This document shows positions 11,651 to 23,851 of a stretch of 64,000 nt of DNA, piece after piece. Where the stretch lies: the NCBI GenBank assembly GCA_948567375.1, contig OX419757.1:42780001-42844000 (forward strand). The letters run 5' to 3'. A model generated the notes under the pieces. The model saw nothing but the letters and a program-made list of their open reading frames with translations. It did no database searches and was not told the DNA's origin. This DNA comes from Lunularia cruciata (lineage: Eukaryota > Streptophyta > Marchantiopsida > Lunulariales > Lunulariaceae). Each line of letters opens with the position of its first letter. Position 1 is the stretch's first letter. A program made the translations under genes and the position numbers.

Positions 11651-14325
11651 TTACCATCTACATTTCTATAATTAATAATAGGGGTAATTATTGAGATTTT
11701 AGATCCAAAGAGTAGAGATATTATATTAGCCTACTTTACCTCTTTATAGGCATTTTCTTTTACTTAGAAGTTTGATAGTATTAAGTAAAGATTAGAGTTA
11801 GGAGATAGGATTAGGTGGTTTTACTTTAGGTTTGGAGGAAATTTAGAAGCATCAAAGGAAAAAAAATAGGAAGGAAAAGTCCAAGGATATTGGGCCTAAA
11901 ATATCCCTTCCAAGTATGAGTCTTGGGAAAGGTGTTTATCTTAGTCACACTCGTGGATAGGTGTTGGGACAAAAAAGACTTTTGGTTGGAACTTTTCCCC
12001 AATGACTTTTGCCAAAAAAACTTTGGCTTTGTACACCTTTAGCAACACATGCACTCTACCATGGATGCCTTTGATCTATAAGTCAGGTATCTATGTTGAT
12101 AACTATATGAGCAAAGTATTGTCACTTGTATCAAAAAATTGATTTTGGTAACCATTTGCAATTGTGGAATTTCTCACATGTGGGAACATTGATGGCTCAC
12201 CTTGAATGCTTGCCAAATTGTAGAATTGTCAAGGTTGGAGTATAAATTCAGAGCTTTTGAAGGAGATGGGGTATTGAAATTTGTGCAATATTTGTCAAGT
12301 AATTAGGGAAAATGAGATAGCCTTCATGTCCAAAATAAGATAACCTCAAGACAAAAGCACATTATACACGGATTGAATGAATAATTGTGTGAATTCATGA
12401 TTAAGAGGACTTGAGTGAAGGGTGAATTTGGAGATAAGTGCAAATTAAGCACTACAACATAAAATTGGGAAATCAAATAGTGCCCAAGAAGCACAAGGTA
12501 GTGCTCAAGGGGACCTTGAGGTTGCTTGGAGTAGAGAAATGGGAAAAATACTATTCTATAGAGTACATCATCACAAGATGGGTGTAATTTTATATTGTGG
12601 AATTTAGAATTTATTTATATACAATTTCTCAAGAGATTCAAGAGAAGAAGAACCCAAACTTTACAAATTTGACAAGCAATATTTTTGCCTAGATGGAAGC
12701 ACGTTTCTAAAAAGTCCTTAAAGATGCATTCTCTACACCAAGAGCAATGTATGTAGACTAGGAGTGGCCCAAACCAAATGAGGCAATGATAAAAAAAGGT
12801 TTTTGCCTCATTCAAGAATAAGAAGACCAACAATGGCTGGAAGGTAATAGGGTATAATGATCCAATGATGCAAATTTTCATTACATCAATCATGAAGTTA
12901 TTCAAGTCAAACACCAGACTACATTCTTTCAATTGTTACACAAATTACACCTTGTGGGTTGGGCAAAAGGTTGGATTGTTCTATCAATAAGTATGAGAGC
13001 TGATAAAAAACATGAAAAAAGCATAGGATTTTCTCTCCTAATTTGTGCTTTATTTTTACATCAAGATGAAATTATTGAAGAAATAAGAGAAAAACTTACT
13101 CCCTTCATATCATTACCCACTAAGGTATTGTCAATCACAACTTGATTATGCTTTAGAAGCATAAAAGTACAAGAACCCTTGTTGGAGTATCAAGAGATGA
13201 GTAGGTGGGTCAAAATTCCAAACACCATGGCCTGAGCTCAAACTAGAGGACAAAGGAGATAAAAAATACACAAGAAAAGGTACAAATTGCAAAGAAACAC
13301 AAGCCAAACTTGTAGATAACTAAAGAATCATCAAAAAAATGGATCTAGTGAACATGAAGAAAAGTTGGAGAGTGAGGATGAAGGTAACCAAGGAGAAGAT
13401 ATTACTCTAGACTTAGAAGCTACTCATGAGGAAAGAGAAAGTGGTTTCATACAAGATCAAGAGCAACTACAACTAAGGCAAGTACCATCATTCTCTAGGA
13501 TTGAACTCTCCTTAGATGAGGAAGGAAGATATGTTTAACCAACAAGGAGAAGCATAATGCACCCCAAAAACAAGAGTAGAGGTAGACCATCATGAAGATC
13601 TTCCCTCTTTAGAAAAGGTGAGCATTCTATGCAAGAGGAAAAAGACATCCAAATCATGCAATTATGAAGGCACAATGTTGAGACACCAACCTCCAAGTCA
13701 AATGTAGAAAGAGTTTCAATAGATGTAGGTTCTTTAGGTAAGAAAAAAATAGAACAACCCAATGGTAATTTGCCTAAAGGTGGAAGAATTATGAAAACAA
13801 TATCATAAAGAGATATGGATAAAAAGAAGAAACTCACAAGAGTAGAGAATTGTAAGTCCAAGAGCAAAGGAGTACCCTTGTATGTAGAAGAGCTATAGGG
13901 AAAAAAGGGGACTTTATCCAAACATGGGTAGATGAGAATGTGGACCAAATGGAGAAGTAGGTCTCACCCTAGGTGCAAAATTTGGGAGCATTTTGAGTTC
14001 CCAATGTCAAAGAGTGGACCCAAAAAAGAGAAGGTAACAAGAGTATCAACTGGGAAGGGGTAAGCTTTTAGAGTTGTCATAGATGGAAGATGAAGAGGAA
14101 GAACCAACCCAAAGAGATTGGGAAGGTATGCCAATGTTGTGGTGGATAAGCAATAAGTTGGGACCTACACTATAGGTAATGTAAAACGTTCTTCACTTCT
14201 ATTGAGAACAACATTTGGACATAAACAACCTAATGAAACTATTAAAGTTCCTATACCAAATGGTCCAAAGTGCCAATTAGGAGAAGGTAGAAACCAAAAG
14301 TAAGTTATCATGTGCTCACAAAGAG

Positions 14326-14905
14326 ATGGTTCAAGCTCTTGAAGTTGCAACAATGAAAGAGCAATTGAATCTTGCTAACATGCAAAAGATCTATGAGTTA
14401 GAACAAGCACTAATGACTCAACATCTAGAATTGATGTTCAAACAAAAAGAATGCAACTCATGGTCAAAGTTAGGCAACCAATGGAAGAAAGACAAGAAGG
14501 AAAGTTAGGAGAAGTATGACAGTGAGATATAGAGGACAAAGATCCAAGTCAAAATTTTAAAGATAGCAAACTACCATCGACTCAAGATTTCCTAAACTAT
14601 GTAAAGAAGCACAAGAAGCAATTCCATGCCCATATTGAAGAAGTAGCCTTGATCAAGGAGAAATTAACCATAGCCCAAGTAAAAATTTGAAGATAGCAAA
14701 TGGCCAATGGATTCAGGAGTTTTTGGACCATTTGAAGAGGTATGAAGAGCAATTACATGCCCATGATGAAGAACTAGCCATGATCAAGGAGGAATTAATC
14801 AAGGCATCAATTAAGATCACAAAGGTGAAGCTATTGCATTAGAATTACAAGGAGATGGCCAAACTCTACATAGAAGGATTAACCAAAGTAATTAATGAAC
14901 CCAAA
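14326..14905 (+). pseudogene. C: decayed coiled-coil coding region with an internal duplication
   Basis: A 60-codon frame (14326-14508) has heptad-like Leu/Lys/Glu spacing (for example EQLNLANMQKIYELEQAL). Two units follow, 14584-14675 and 14715-14807, which are clear copies of each other about 131 bp apart. Their readings both contain a 'K..E/KQ.HAH.EE.A.IKE.L' pattern, typical of an alpha-helical coiled coil. Stops separate the blocks, so I call it a pseudogene of unknown function carried by insertion C. Confidence 0.5.
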
Positions 14906-16083
14906 GAGAGGGAGCAAATCCTTTATGCATAGGTACAATAAGAGGTTGCATTGGAGATAAAATCTATATATGATGCCATGGCCAAGGAACAAATAAGAAT
15001 TTTGACAATTATGGAGGATGCTATGTACTAATTTAATAGATCATACATAAAAGCCAATCATGGCTCAAGCCCGTGAAAAAAAGCTATGGTAATTGAAAGC
15101 ACAAATTTATGCACTAGAAGTCAAGGTTTACTCCAACAAACTATGATGTTCCAAGGACAGGAGAACCTTCAACAGAAACAAAAGAGAAGAAACACAAGGC
15201 TTAAGTACTCAATACTCCAATGCCCCAAATGAGCACCTTGTCTTTATTATATAGCAAAGAAATTTTCCTCGGAAGGAGCTCTACTCTTGGACCATATACA
15301 CAAATTGGTGACATGTTAGCAAGCACATCCTTAGATTAGTTGTATGGATGGACAACATGTCAATACTTGTCCTATTTGGTTTATCAAAGAAGTTTGATTG
15401 GAGAGAATATTTAGGGAATATTCCTATATGAAGCTCATAATAGCATGGGTGAGGTACCATTGGAAAGCTCTCAATGAATCAAACTTGGGAGAAAATGCCA
15501 CATTTTATTCCTCATCCATTTAGGCCTCCAAAATTGACTCTAAAGTTTTCATGGTGTTTTTGATCTCTACCTTATTAGTGGAATTACTATTTTCTAACAT
15601 TTCTATCTAATCTACTTAGACCATCATATATAAAATCCTTCTTAATTTTACCAAGCCAATTTCCACCTCTAGATAATATGTCTAGCTAAAGGTATCATAT
15701 AAACAAGTGAACAAGTTAACTACTTGATTGAAAGAGCATACCAAGGCCAAGTTTCAAGAAGACTTAGCCACCATGCTAAAAGAACTTGCAAAATATAAGG
15801 ATGCAATTGATATGTTGATTAGAATATGTAGAGGTGAAGGTAGTTCAACTCAATAAATTTCATTGAATATAGATATAAGACAAAGGAAACACCATTGGGG
15901 TGTTATATATTCATACTTGACCATTTGCATAGACTTTAGTAGAGTAAAGCATATGTACTATAGGAAAATTCTGTAGTGACAAGTTATTGGGACCATTCTC
16001 TTGATGCTAAGTTAGAACAACATGACAAGCAAAGTATACAACTTAGATGTTGCCATGTAGGCTACACCTTTACAAATCTCCAT

Positions 16084-16131
16084 TAAGATAAGGTAAGATA
16101 AGATACGATAAGACAATAAGATAAGATTAGC
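16084..16131 (+). repeat. GATAA-rich short repeat
   Basis: An imperfect run of (A/G)ATAAG units about 48 bp long inside insertion C. It looks like simple-sequence expansion, and I infer no function. Confidence 0.75.
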
Positions 16132-17039
16132 ATTTATAAGAGTAGAATTTGTTAGAGGATTTTGGTAGAGCATAACTATTAGATTTTCCCTTATTTTTGT
16201 TTAGTAGGGAGTATAAAGGGCTTAGTCCAAAGTAATTCAAGTTCAAAATTATACCTTTTTATTCAATTTTGTGCCTGCTCAATATATGTGGCTTGGTGTG
16301 CATGAATTGGATTCCATTATTTAAATTGCATGTGTAGGGACCTCCAAGATCCTCATAGCATTATTTTCAAAACTGTGTGTGTTTCATGAATGCTTGATTG
16401 AGTAGTGATGAGGAACTCAAAGTAGGAATGTAAGTATAAGTGTATGGATGTGCATTTGTGCTTGATTGAGGTGTTGGATCCTTAGGTTTTTGAAGGCTTG
16501 GGGTAGTACATTGAAAGGTCAAAAGGGACTAGAAGTATTATGAAGTCCCATGTATGGAATTTTCAGCATGTCACAAACTTGCAATGTTGTTGAGGTGATC
16601 CCTTTGAGGAAGAGTATAACATTACACACAAGTGTTGTAGTACACAAAGTGTAAATCAGCTTTGGTGAAGCTTTGATCTCTAAAGCAAGATCACCTTTGT
16701 AATGACCCACACCCTTGGGTTGGGAGTGGCCTTTCTAATGGTATTCACCATTAAGGTAGTGACATGCAAGATAGGACATTTGGGATTGAAGTGACCTTCA
16801 ATGCAAATTTAACCATCACCTTCAAGAGCCAATTTTGTACTAGATCCTTTGTGAGAGTGATTTTTGTTTTCCTTTTTTTGTAGTGCATCATGGTAGGTGA
16901 CATTACCTTCTTTTGGGTTAGATTCTGCCCAAGAGGTAAAATATACAATAATAAATGATTTTCTATTTGTAACACATTTCCTTTTGAATCCAATAAATTC
17001 CAACCCATATCCTCAACCTATTCTTATCATTTATACCAT

Positions 17040-18300
17040 TAGTACATTGAAACTATTTTGTCACAAATATTAGTATAAGTCCAAAAGAAATGCATGATGA
17101 TGGACAATCTTTTCACTCATATTACAAATGACATAATTAGTGCCAACAAGAGAGATCATGTCAATAAGGTTAGTGGTTCAAATTGGAATGCAAACATAGT
17201 CTTTGGGTATGAGAAGATGATAGAATGTGGGTAATCTAGATTTCATCTTAGAGACCATTGTTGGTATAATATGCTCATGAGGATCTAGGATATAGAGTGA
17301 AGGTAGACATATAGCTTACTTTAGAGTTATTATTGGTGGCATAGTATGTAGACCAATGTTGAGTAGCTTGTTGAAATATGTGTGTTTTATGTTTAAGTAA
17401 GAGCATTATTCAATGTTATTGTACCATAATTACACCCACTACTTATCATGGGTTTAGATACCATTAGATTTTGGACTTTGTTGTACCTTTATTGTCAACT
17501 ATGAGAAAAAATCTGGATGTTTTTGTTATGGTGGAGCTCTTCTCCAAGTGGATTGAGTTGGTGGCACTACTGAACAAGTCCAATGAAAGGATAGTTTATT
17601 TACTCCTATATTGGATTTCTTAGCTATTTTGGTGCACCAATTGAGTTCTTGACTGATCAAGCTATAAAGTTCTTAGAATTTTTTTAGATTTATATGATGA
17701 TTTCTTGATTGACCGCCATACTACATCTCAAGATCACCTTGAGATAAATGGGTTTGCAAAGAGAGTTGTTCAAGAAGAAAGAAAGAAAGGGTTACATAAG
17801 CTTGGTTTGTAGAGAGTCCACTTGGGAGATCGCAATCTTTAGTTAATTTCATTGGCTATGTGCTATTGTTTTAGCCGGAAAACATCCTTAGCATCTTTCT
17901 CTCCCTATTCTTTCTAAATAGAAAAGATTTGGATTTACTTGCAACCATCCATTGTGATATTATTGTATTTTTGGACTTGGATGATTCAAATGTATGGGTA
18001 TACATATGTTCTCAATGTGCAAAGATCTTTCAAATAGTGATGCCAATGCTCTTAAGAACTTCACAATTGCTCAACATAAGGGTACCTTATGTTATGCCAC
18101 AATTTGAAGGAGAGGCTGTAGACCTTCAAACCATTTGTTTCATTAGTATTATTCTGTATATCTACAAATCCACAAGTCTTGATGTGAGTACATGCCACTT
18201 TATCTTGAGAGTACATATGGTTTTGTGTTCCAAAGTCCTTATATTGGAAGGACTTGATGGTGTTATTTGTTGCATCATACCACCTTGTGAACATTGATGG
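17040..18300 (+). pseudogene. B1 integrase remnant
   Basis: Collinear with B2 55690-57000. The zinc-binding part lies near 17270-17400 and the catalytic-core start near 17460-17570 (the B2 block VMVEHFSKWIELVALP is still readable here as VMVELFSKWIELVAL with a frame break). The C-terminal part is kept in a 122-codon frame at 17929-18297, which ends in the same region as the last B2 frame. There are many stops, so it is inactive. Confidence 0.8.
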
Positions 18301-18309
18301 CATGATGAA

Positions 18310-18703
18310 CATGAGCTTGGCAATTATACATACATGCTTGCAATGTATGCATAATTGTATTAGTGGCTTTAGTGATGAAGCTATTACATACTAACACATA
18401 CTAACTTAATCATGATGAAGCTACTAATATGTTAGTATGTGATAGTTGTTTGTGAAGATGATATATGGCATGTTTGATCCCTCCTTTCTTAATGGTTCCT
18501 CAAAAGCAATGGTTATGCCTTTGAATCAATCTACACTTTAACTATTAGCTCCTTATGTGATATAGACTATAGATAGATAACTAACAATGAGGCACAATAG
18601 CACTCGACTTCTTGATCTTTGCCCATCATAGTCATATCACATACTTTGAGTAGATGGTTATTTAGAGTAAGAGCAACTTAAGCATTATTTAAGCGAGTGA
18701 TGA

Positions 18704-18705
<2 letters not shown>
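18310..18705 (+). other. B1 non-coding 3' region in the orientation opposite to B2
   Basis: 18416-18668 matches the reverse complement of B2 57180-57435 over its whole length (landmarks: 'gatctttgcccat' and 'agtagatggt'). The flanks on both sides match B2 in the forward direction. The left part (18317-18360) can fold on itself. It holds no gene. Confidence 0.8.

Positions 18706-18764
<59 letters not shown>
18706..18764. repeat. (AT)n microsatellite before the B1 3' LTR core
   Basis: About 59 bp of alternating A/T with one interruption. It sits where B2 has only 'gtatatacg', just upstream of the terminal repeat. Confidence 0.9.
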
Positions 18765-18766
<2 letters not shown>

Positions 18767-18772
18767 AACAAC

Positions 18773-19238
18773 TATGATGCCATTTGTAGCAACTAAGTTA
18801 GTCTGCAAAGATGCTTGAGTGATTATCCCAATGGTCACAATTTTATTAATAGTTACTAATCTACTACATAGAGGTAGCCATTTGTTCCATTAGAGTTTTT
18901 GGTTGCATCATTGGATTCACCATTCACACTATCAATTTTGTTGGACGTATTGTTGGACATGCCATTAGTGTTGATTCCTTGGCCTCACAAAAAGAGGTAT
19001 GCCTCAAAGTGGAGCTCTAGAGAGCTCACTTATTCAATAATGAGCCTTTGAGCTCTTTGCCATGGTGGAAAAAGCTGAAAAGTGTAACCTAGATTCAATG
19101 TATTAGAGTGGATTTGGCTCAATAAGTATACTCAATGCCTATCGGCAAAGTATATATAATATATAAATTTTGATTATTGTGACACTTTATAGAGTTTATA
19201 TGACTTTCTACACATAAGAGTTGTGTTTTTATAATGTA

Positions 19239-19310
<72 letters not shown>
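18773..19310 (+). repeat. B1 3' terminal repeat (LTR core plus tail)
   Basis: This aligns with B2 57586-58144. The core begins TATGATGCCATTTGTAG (B2: TGTCACGCCATTTGTAG), contains the 'gagctc...gagcctttgag' block near 19010-19060, and continues into the tail beginning 'attgtgacacttta' near 19175 (B2: 'attgtggcacttta'). The tail ends in a second (AT)n run at 19241-19310. It would carry promoter and polyadenylation signals in a live element. Confidence 0.75.
19241..19310. repeat. (AT)n microsatellite at the B1 end
   Basis: About 70 bp of uninterrupted AT dinucleotides. It lies at the position in the tail that corresponds to the first (AT)n run in the upstream copy of the tail. Confidence 0.95.
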
Positions 19311-19312
<2 letters not shown>

Positions 19313-22250
19313 CACCCTATCAAAAACTACATTATAAAATTATTGAATTGGAATGCTAATCATACAAGACCAAGATATGATTTAGTTATGGTAAGTGGAA
19401 TGAGAAAATTAAAAGACCTTTTGGATAACATCAAACAATATTTAAACAGGAAAAGGATGACAAAGATATGGCTATGAGATATGAAAGTGGTGAAATTTCT
19501 AAAAATTTCATTAATTATAAATTATGTTATGATAGATAAGCACATTATAGTAGTAAATAAAGGAGTTTTGGATTTGACAATGAGATATACATCAAGAAGA
19601 ATGGTCAAAAATTATTTGAAAATAATTCTTGCACGATAAGTAACCTTGACATGGAGATTGAAATGGTATTCAAGTGAGAACTATGAAGTCTATAAAATAA
19701 ATATTATACAGCTTAGAAAACTGCAATAAACCTCATATAAATATAAGATATATAAAGAAGTTCATAGGTGGTACGAGAACTTGAAAATAAAACAAATGAA
19801 TGCAAAACTAGAATGCTTCAAACAATGGACCTAGAACAAAGGTAAAAAAGACAAAATCACATACGATATTTTGGCTATATAATATAATTCCTTGCATATA
19901 TTGCATATAATGGCTTCTCTAGATTACTTTCAATACAAGATGCATTCTAGGATCATTTTAATTCTTTAAGTGAAATGAAACTATCAAGGCAAATCATCAT
20001 CACAAAATATCACATAATCAAAGATTTCACTCCTATGTCTTTACCAACTATTTGATTAGTTATTAACTTTAAATTTTTGTCTTTGTAAACTACTTTATTA
20101 GTCAAGCACTTCACTGTGGATCTTTACTAATACTTTACTAGTTATCAATTCTTTCATAATCTTTACTAACCACTTGAGAAAACTTTAGTCAATATGCTTT
20201 AATAGATGATAACTCTTACTTTAGTAGTGAATAATTAGAGATTAGAACAATTAATTAAGACTCATTTTAGTGTATACATTGAAGTTAGTAGATATAATTT
20301 TTAATTATTTAAGGAAATTTTTTTAATAAGTTTGGTGGTGATCAACATTATAAGAGAAAAAACATTAAATAGTTCTTTTTAAGACTATGACTAATACCCC
20401 TTTACATGTTTTTAGATGATAATTTATGTTTCATAATACATGAGATAAATTTCAAGGAATTATAGCTTACAAGTTATAAAAGTGGATGCAAAATTACAAG
20501 TCATTCAAAGGATGGATGCTAAATGTAGCTTTGGTTCATAGGGAGTTAAATATTTAACTTAATGTACAGAAAATGGAAGGAAAACATAAAATAGTATTAA
20601 AATGTTGTTTAAGAAAAAATGCCTCACATCAACCAAATATGGATTTCTATTATAATTTAAGGGAAGGGACTCCAAACAAAGAGAAAAGTTAACATGATAT
20701 TAGGATCCGAAATGTAGATTAAGAAAGTGTATCCAAATACAAGATAGTCATGGTGTTATATTAAAGATATGAAATATGGATTGAGGAGAATAAATATGTA
20801 GTATAAGAAATTGTATCTTTGTACTTACGCTTGAGATCTAAGAGCAAAATAGAGTTAAGATAATTAAGTTACTTTAATTTTATAAGAAATACATAGAGGA
20901 CATTTCTTTGTTCTCAGTTGATTGCTCTAATGTTTAAGCATATTTGACTTGCTCATCAAAATTACAAGAAAAGTCAAGATATATAAAATATACCAATCAC
21001 CTAAGGAATAGAACCATCTAAACAAGACTTGAGTGCAAGAGAGTTAGAAGCACAAGGTGCTTGATACTTACAAAAAAATTTATAAATATTAAAAATCACC
21101 ATCATCTCTTAAAATTATTAGGGAAATAATAGAAGAGGAAATTATGATGCAAATTTGATGCTTGGTCAAGAAGAGGAGTCAAAATTTTGGAAAAAAACGA
21201 AATATATTTCATACTAGGGAAAACTTGAAATCATGACATAAGCCATACACAATCAACTAAGTTTAGAATTTGAATTTTTTGAAAATAAAAGAAGATTAAC
21301 TTGACACAAAACTCAAATATACAAATAAATATTGGAGTGAAGAAAAAAAAAGGATATATAAAAAATGTTGAAAATAGGCTACTATAAATTACAACATATA
21401 CTAAAGCATTTAACAAGTAGATATATTTCAGTATTTTATAAAACAAAAAATAGAAACTGAAAACTAGAGACCTATCACAAATATGATTACCAAAAGATAT
21501 CAAACTACATAATCAATGTAAGCCTATTTGTGGTAATTAAGAGAAATATTTATTTTCCTTACACCTTGATTATTACTGGCATATAGATATATATAATAGG
21601 ATCATGTTTTTACAATGTCTTTAGATCAAATTCAATACAAAAGTATAATAAAAGATGGGAAGACTACTCAAGTACAAAGAAACCCAATAGTAACATCAAG
21701 ATCTACTTCAATAGTGCATCACTGGTTATAAGCTTTAATAGTGTTGGAATGAGACATCAATCCTATTATATGTAGATCGTTTTTGATCACGATCACGGGG
21801 GAGAGTGTGGAGACGAGAGAAAAGAGGGAGAGACATGAGAAGACATCTATAATTCTTGAGGGCTCTCTAGCATATAACACTTGAGTGAATAGTCAATTCT
21901 CTTTGTTTTCCAATTTTGGTTCCATTGGTACCTAGATTGAAGACTATGGAGAATGGAGTAGAAAGTTATGAGGATTTTTAGCTTTTTAGGGTTTAGAGTG
22001 ATCATTACAAATTGAGAGTGATGGGTTGGGAATTTTCATTTACAATCTCTTGGTTTTCATGATTAATTTCCATGGGAATTTAGTTTGAAATTTTTGGAGA
22101 TGAAAATTGAAAGTTAAGAGAGTTTGTAGATTTTAGGGTTTGGAGAGATTGTTTTCTTATGTGAGTTGGGATGTGAGGGGTTGTGGTTTTGCAAATATGG
22201 GGAGATACAAAGAAGAGCAGCATGTGCTACTATCATTATTCTTGTGCTAG
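19311..22250. other. AT-rich stretch without recognisable genes
   Basis: I read both strands and found only short accidental frames (the longest, 90 codons, is minus strand at 21231-21503 and is low-complexity Phe/Tyr/Ile). From about 21750 the base composition becomes less AT-rich, with a purine-rich patch ('gggggagagtgtggagacgag' style) that may be the 5' untranslated part of element E. Confidence 0.6.
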
Positions 22251-22351
22251 CCATGGCTACACCTTCCCATGTAGGGTTGCCTAGAGCGATTCAAGATACA
22301 CCATGCCTGGTGTGTCACTGATGTTTTACCTCGTAAAGGGTAAAGACCCAT

Positions 22352-22660
22352 GTGGGAAGGATGCACAAGGACTATGATTGGACCACTCGAGATACTCACA
22401 TGAGAAGAGCGACCACATCAACTGTAGTGACACTTTGGATTACACACACTTCTTCTATCCCTTTGTTGATTGTTCTAGGGATACCGATCGAGTCGTGGGA
22501 GTGGTTAGCTTCTCAAGCGGGTTGCATTTTGGGATTATTTGAGACTAGTTTTCCATGTCCACGTCTATTCCATATGCTACCCCGCACACTCCATGATGAG
22601 GCTAGACAGGCTTTTGCCTACCACTTGATTGTTTGGCACGGGATCCCTTGGACGAGTTAG
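22352..22660 (+). pseudogene. E N-terminal open frame, unrecognised
   Basis: A 102-codon frame without a family I can name. It has a CPRLFHMLPR stretch and several tryptophans, and it stops shortly before more decayed plus-strand sequence that leads into the RT. It may be the domain before the RT of element E. The start is uncertain because upstream frames are broken. Confidence 0.35.
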
Positions 22661-23080
22661 CATGGTTCCTATTCCTCTTACTCCCTCGATGGTATCTTTG
22701 TTATGCTAGAGGGGGACGTGCGGCGCATAGAGAGGTGGCTACTAGATTTTGTTGATTCCAAGCAGAGGATTGGACGGCCCTTCAGGAGGAGTCTATTAGG
22801 GCTACATGATTTAGGAGACAAGCATCACCATAGGATACCATAGAGTCCACTCAATTACGACGGTGTAGGACATTGGGTCAGGAGGAAGAGTTTAGTAGAG
22901 CAACATGAGAGCTACACCCTTTGTCTATGGTGAGTCCTATTGATGAAACTATCTCTTCCCTATGCTCACTACATCCTATAGCAATAGAGGGACTACCATT
23001 AGAGGTCTTAGATTATTAGCTATGAGCAGCCTTTATGTCTTGATAGGTTGCTATTTGCACAAGCATTGTGCACTGTCTCT

Positions 23081-23851
23081 CACATTTCCTCAGGAGGCTT
23101 GTTAGGGATGGTTTATGAGCACCTTAGAGATTGCTTCCAAGTAGATGATCCTTCGAGTGGTTTTATTGAGTTGTTTTAGGTGGTTGCAGCAATAGTGAGA
23201 GGAGACATTCTTATGTCTATTGTCAGGTGTTAGGTGTTAATCAACTTCTCACAATGGAGAAGGACAAAGGGAGCATAAGACCAATTGCTATTAGAGAGAT
23301 CTTTTTGCATTTGGTAAGTTTTACCATTGTCCTTCAACATCATTCTCACTTTTGATAGCACCTCAATGCACATCAGTTTGGAGTAGCTACAATTGGAGGA
23401 TGTGGGGCTATATCTTTAGACATTAGAGCACTCCTAGATATCCATCAGGAGTGGGTCGTCCTCCAGGTGGATGTTGAGAATGCTTTTAATAGTCTCTCAT
23501 GGGAATCCATCTTTAGAGGGCTGGTGGATCCTTGGTGAGTCTCATTCCTTTTGTGTGATCTTTTTATGGCTCTCTTGCTTCTCTTTACTACCAGCATCAT
23601 GGTTCACAAGAGAGAATCACCATCTTGGAGTCAGTTGTTGATACACGTCAAAGAGATGCCTTGGGGGGGGGGGCCCTTATTTGCCATGGCTCACTTTAGA
23701 GCTCTTCTATCTACTATTTGGCCATGCCAGGTTGTGTATTTTCCTCCTTGTCAGATGATACACAAACTGTAGGCTCTGTAGATCAGATTAGGCAGGCCTT
23801 TGACTACTTGACTACCAAGCTACATTTAGTAGGCTTGAGAGCCAAGGTGTC
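23081..23851 (+). pseudogene. E reverse transcriptase, part 1 (fingers to active site), broken
   Basis: Readable RT landmarks in order: a KGSIRPIAI block near 23265 (the 'RPI' fingers motif of non-LTR RTs), QFGVATIGGCGA near 23368, and LQVDVENAFNSLSWESIF near 23460-23515. The last is the catalytic A motif, with its aspartate in VDVENAF. A degraded PWGGGPLFA block near 23655 (ancestral QGDPLGG) and the region of the F-A-D-D motif near 23745 follow. Frames shift between blocks, and an 11-G run sits inside the QGDPLGG-type motif. RT would copy element RNA at the target site. The D1 insertion ends this part. Confidence 0.75.
23663..23673. repeat. Run of 11 G
   Basis: A homopolymer in the part of the RT gene that encodes the Gly-Gly of the QGDPLGG-type motif. 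It is either slippage expansion or a sequencing/assembly length error, and it affects the reading frame. Confidence 0.85.

Larger units (their letters stand above)
11650..17025. mobile_element. C: unclassified 5.4-kb insertion in B1
   Basis: B1/B2 collinearity stops near 11650 (B2 equivalent 55665) and resumes near 17025 (B2 equivalent about 55670), so this block is an insertion. TACCAT occurs at both edges (11651-11656 and about 17024-17029) and may be the target duplication. I recognise no polymerase or transposase. Inside are long, decayed plus-strand reading stretches rich in Lys/Glu (12600-15900), a short GATA-rich repeat, and a minus-strand part (16500-17010) with a C...GHFNPKC zinc-knuckle-like reading. 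It may be a non-autonomous LTR element or an old captured gene, but I found no LTR pair. Confidence 0.5.
690..19310 (+). mobile_element. B1: old Ty3/gypsy element of the methyltransferase-bearing family, split by two insertions
   Basis: Long stretches align collinearly by eye with the younger copy B2 (42560-58144): gag at 700-1720, protease at about 2370-2800, methyltransferase region at 3000-3861 and 9450-9880, reverse transcriptase and RNase H at 10110-11650, integrase at 17040-18300, and a 3' terminal repeat at 18773-19310. The run is broken by A1 (3862-9449, opposite strand) and by insertion C (about 11650-17025). Stops and frameshifts are dense. The differences from B2 are dominated by C-to-T and G-to-A changes, as expected for old methylated DNA. 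The 5' LTR was not found and probably lies left of the window or was lost. Confidence 0.85.

Noticed and set aside
13535-13948. 137-codon minus-strand frame in insertion C
   Set aside because: Leu/Phe/Ser-rich low complexity opposite the Lys/Glu-rich plus-strand reading. It looks like the complement of a decayed coding region.
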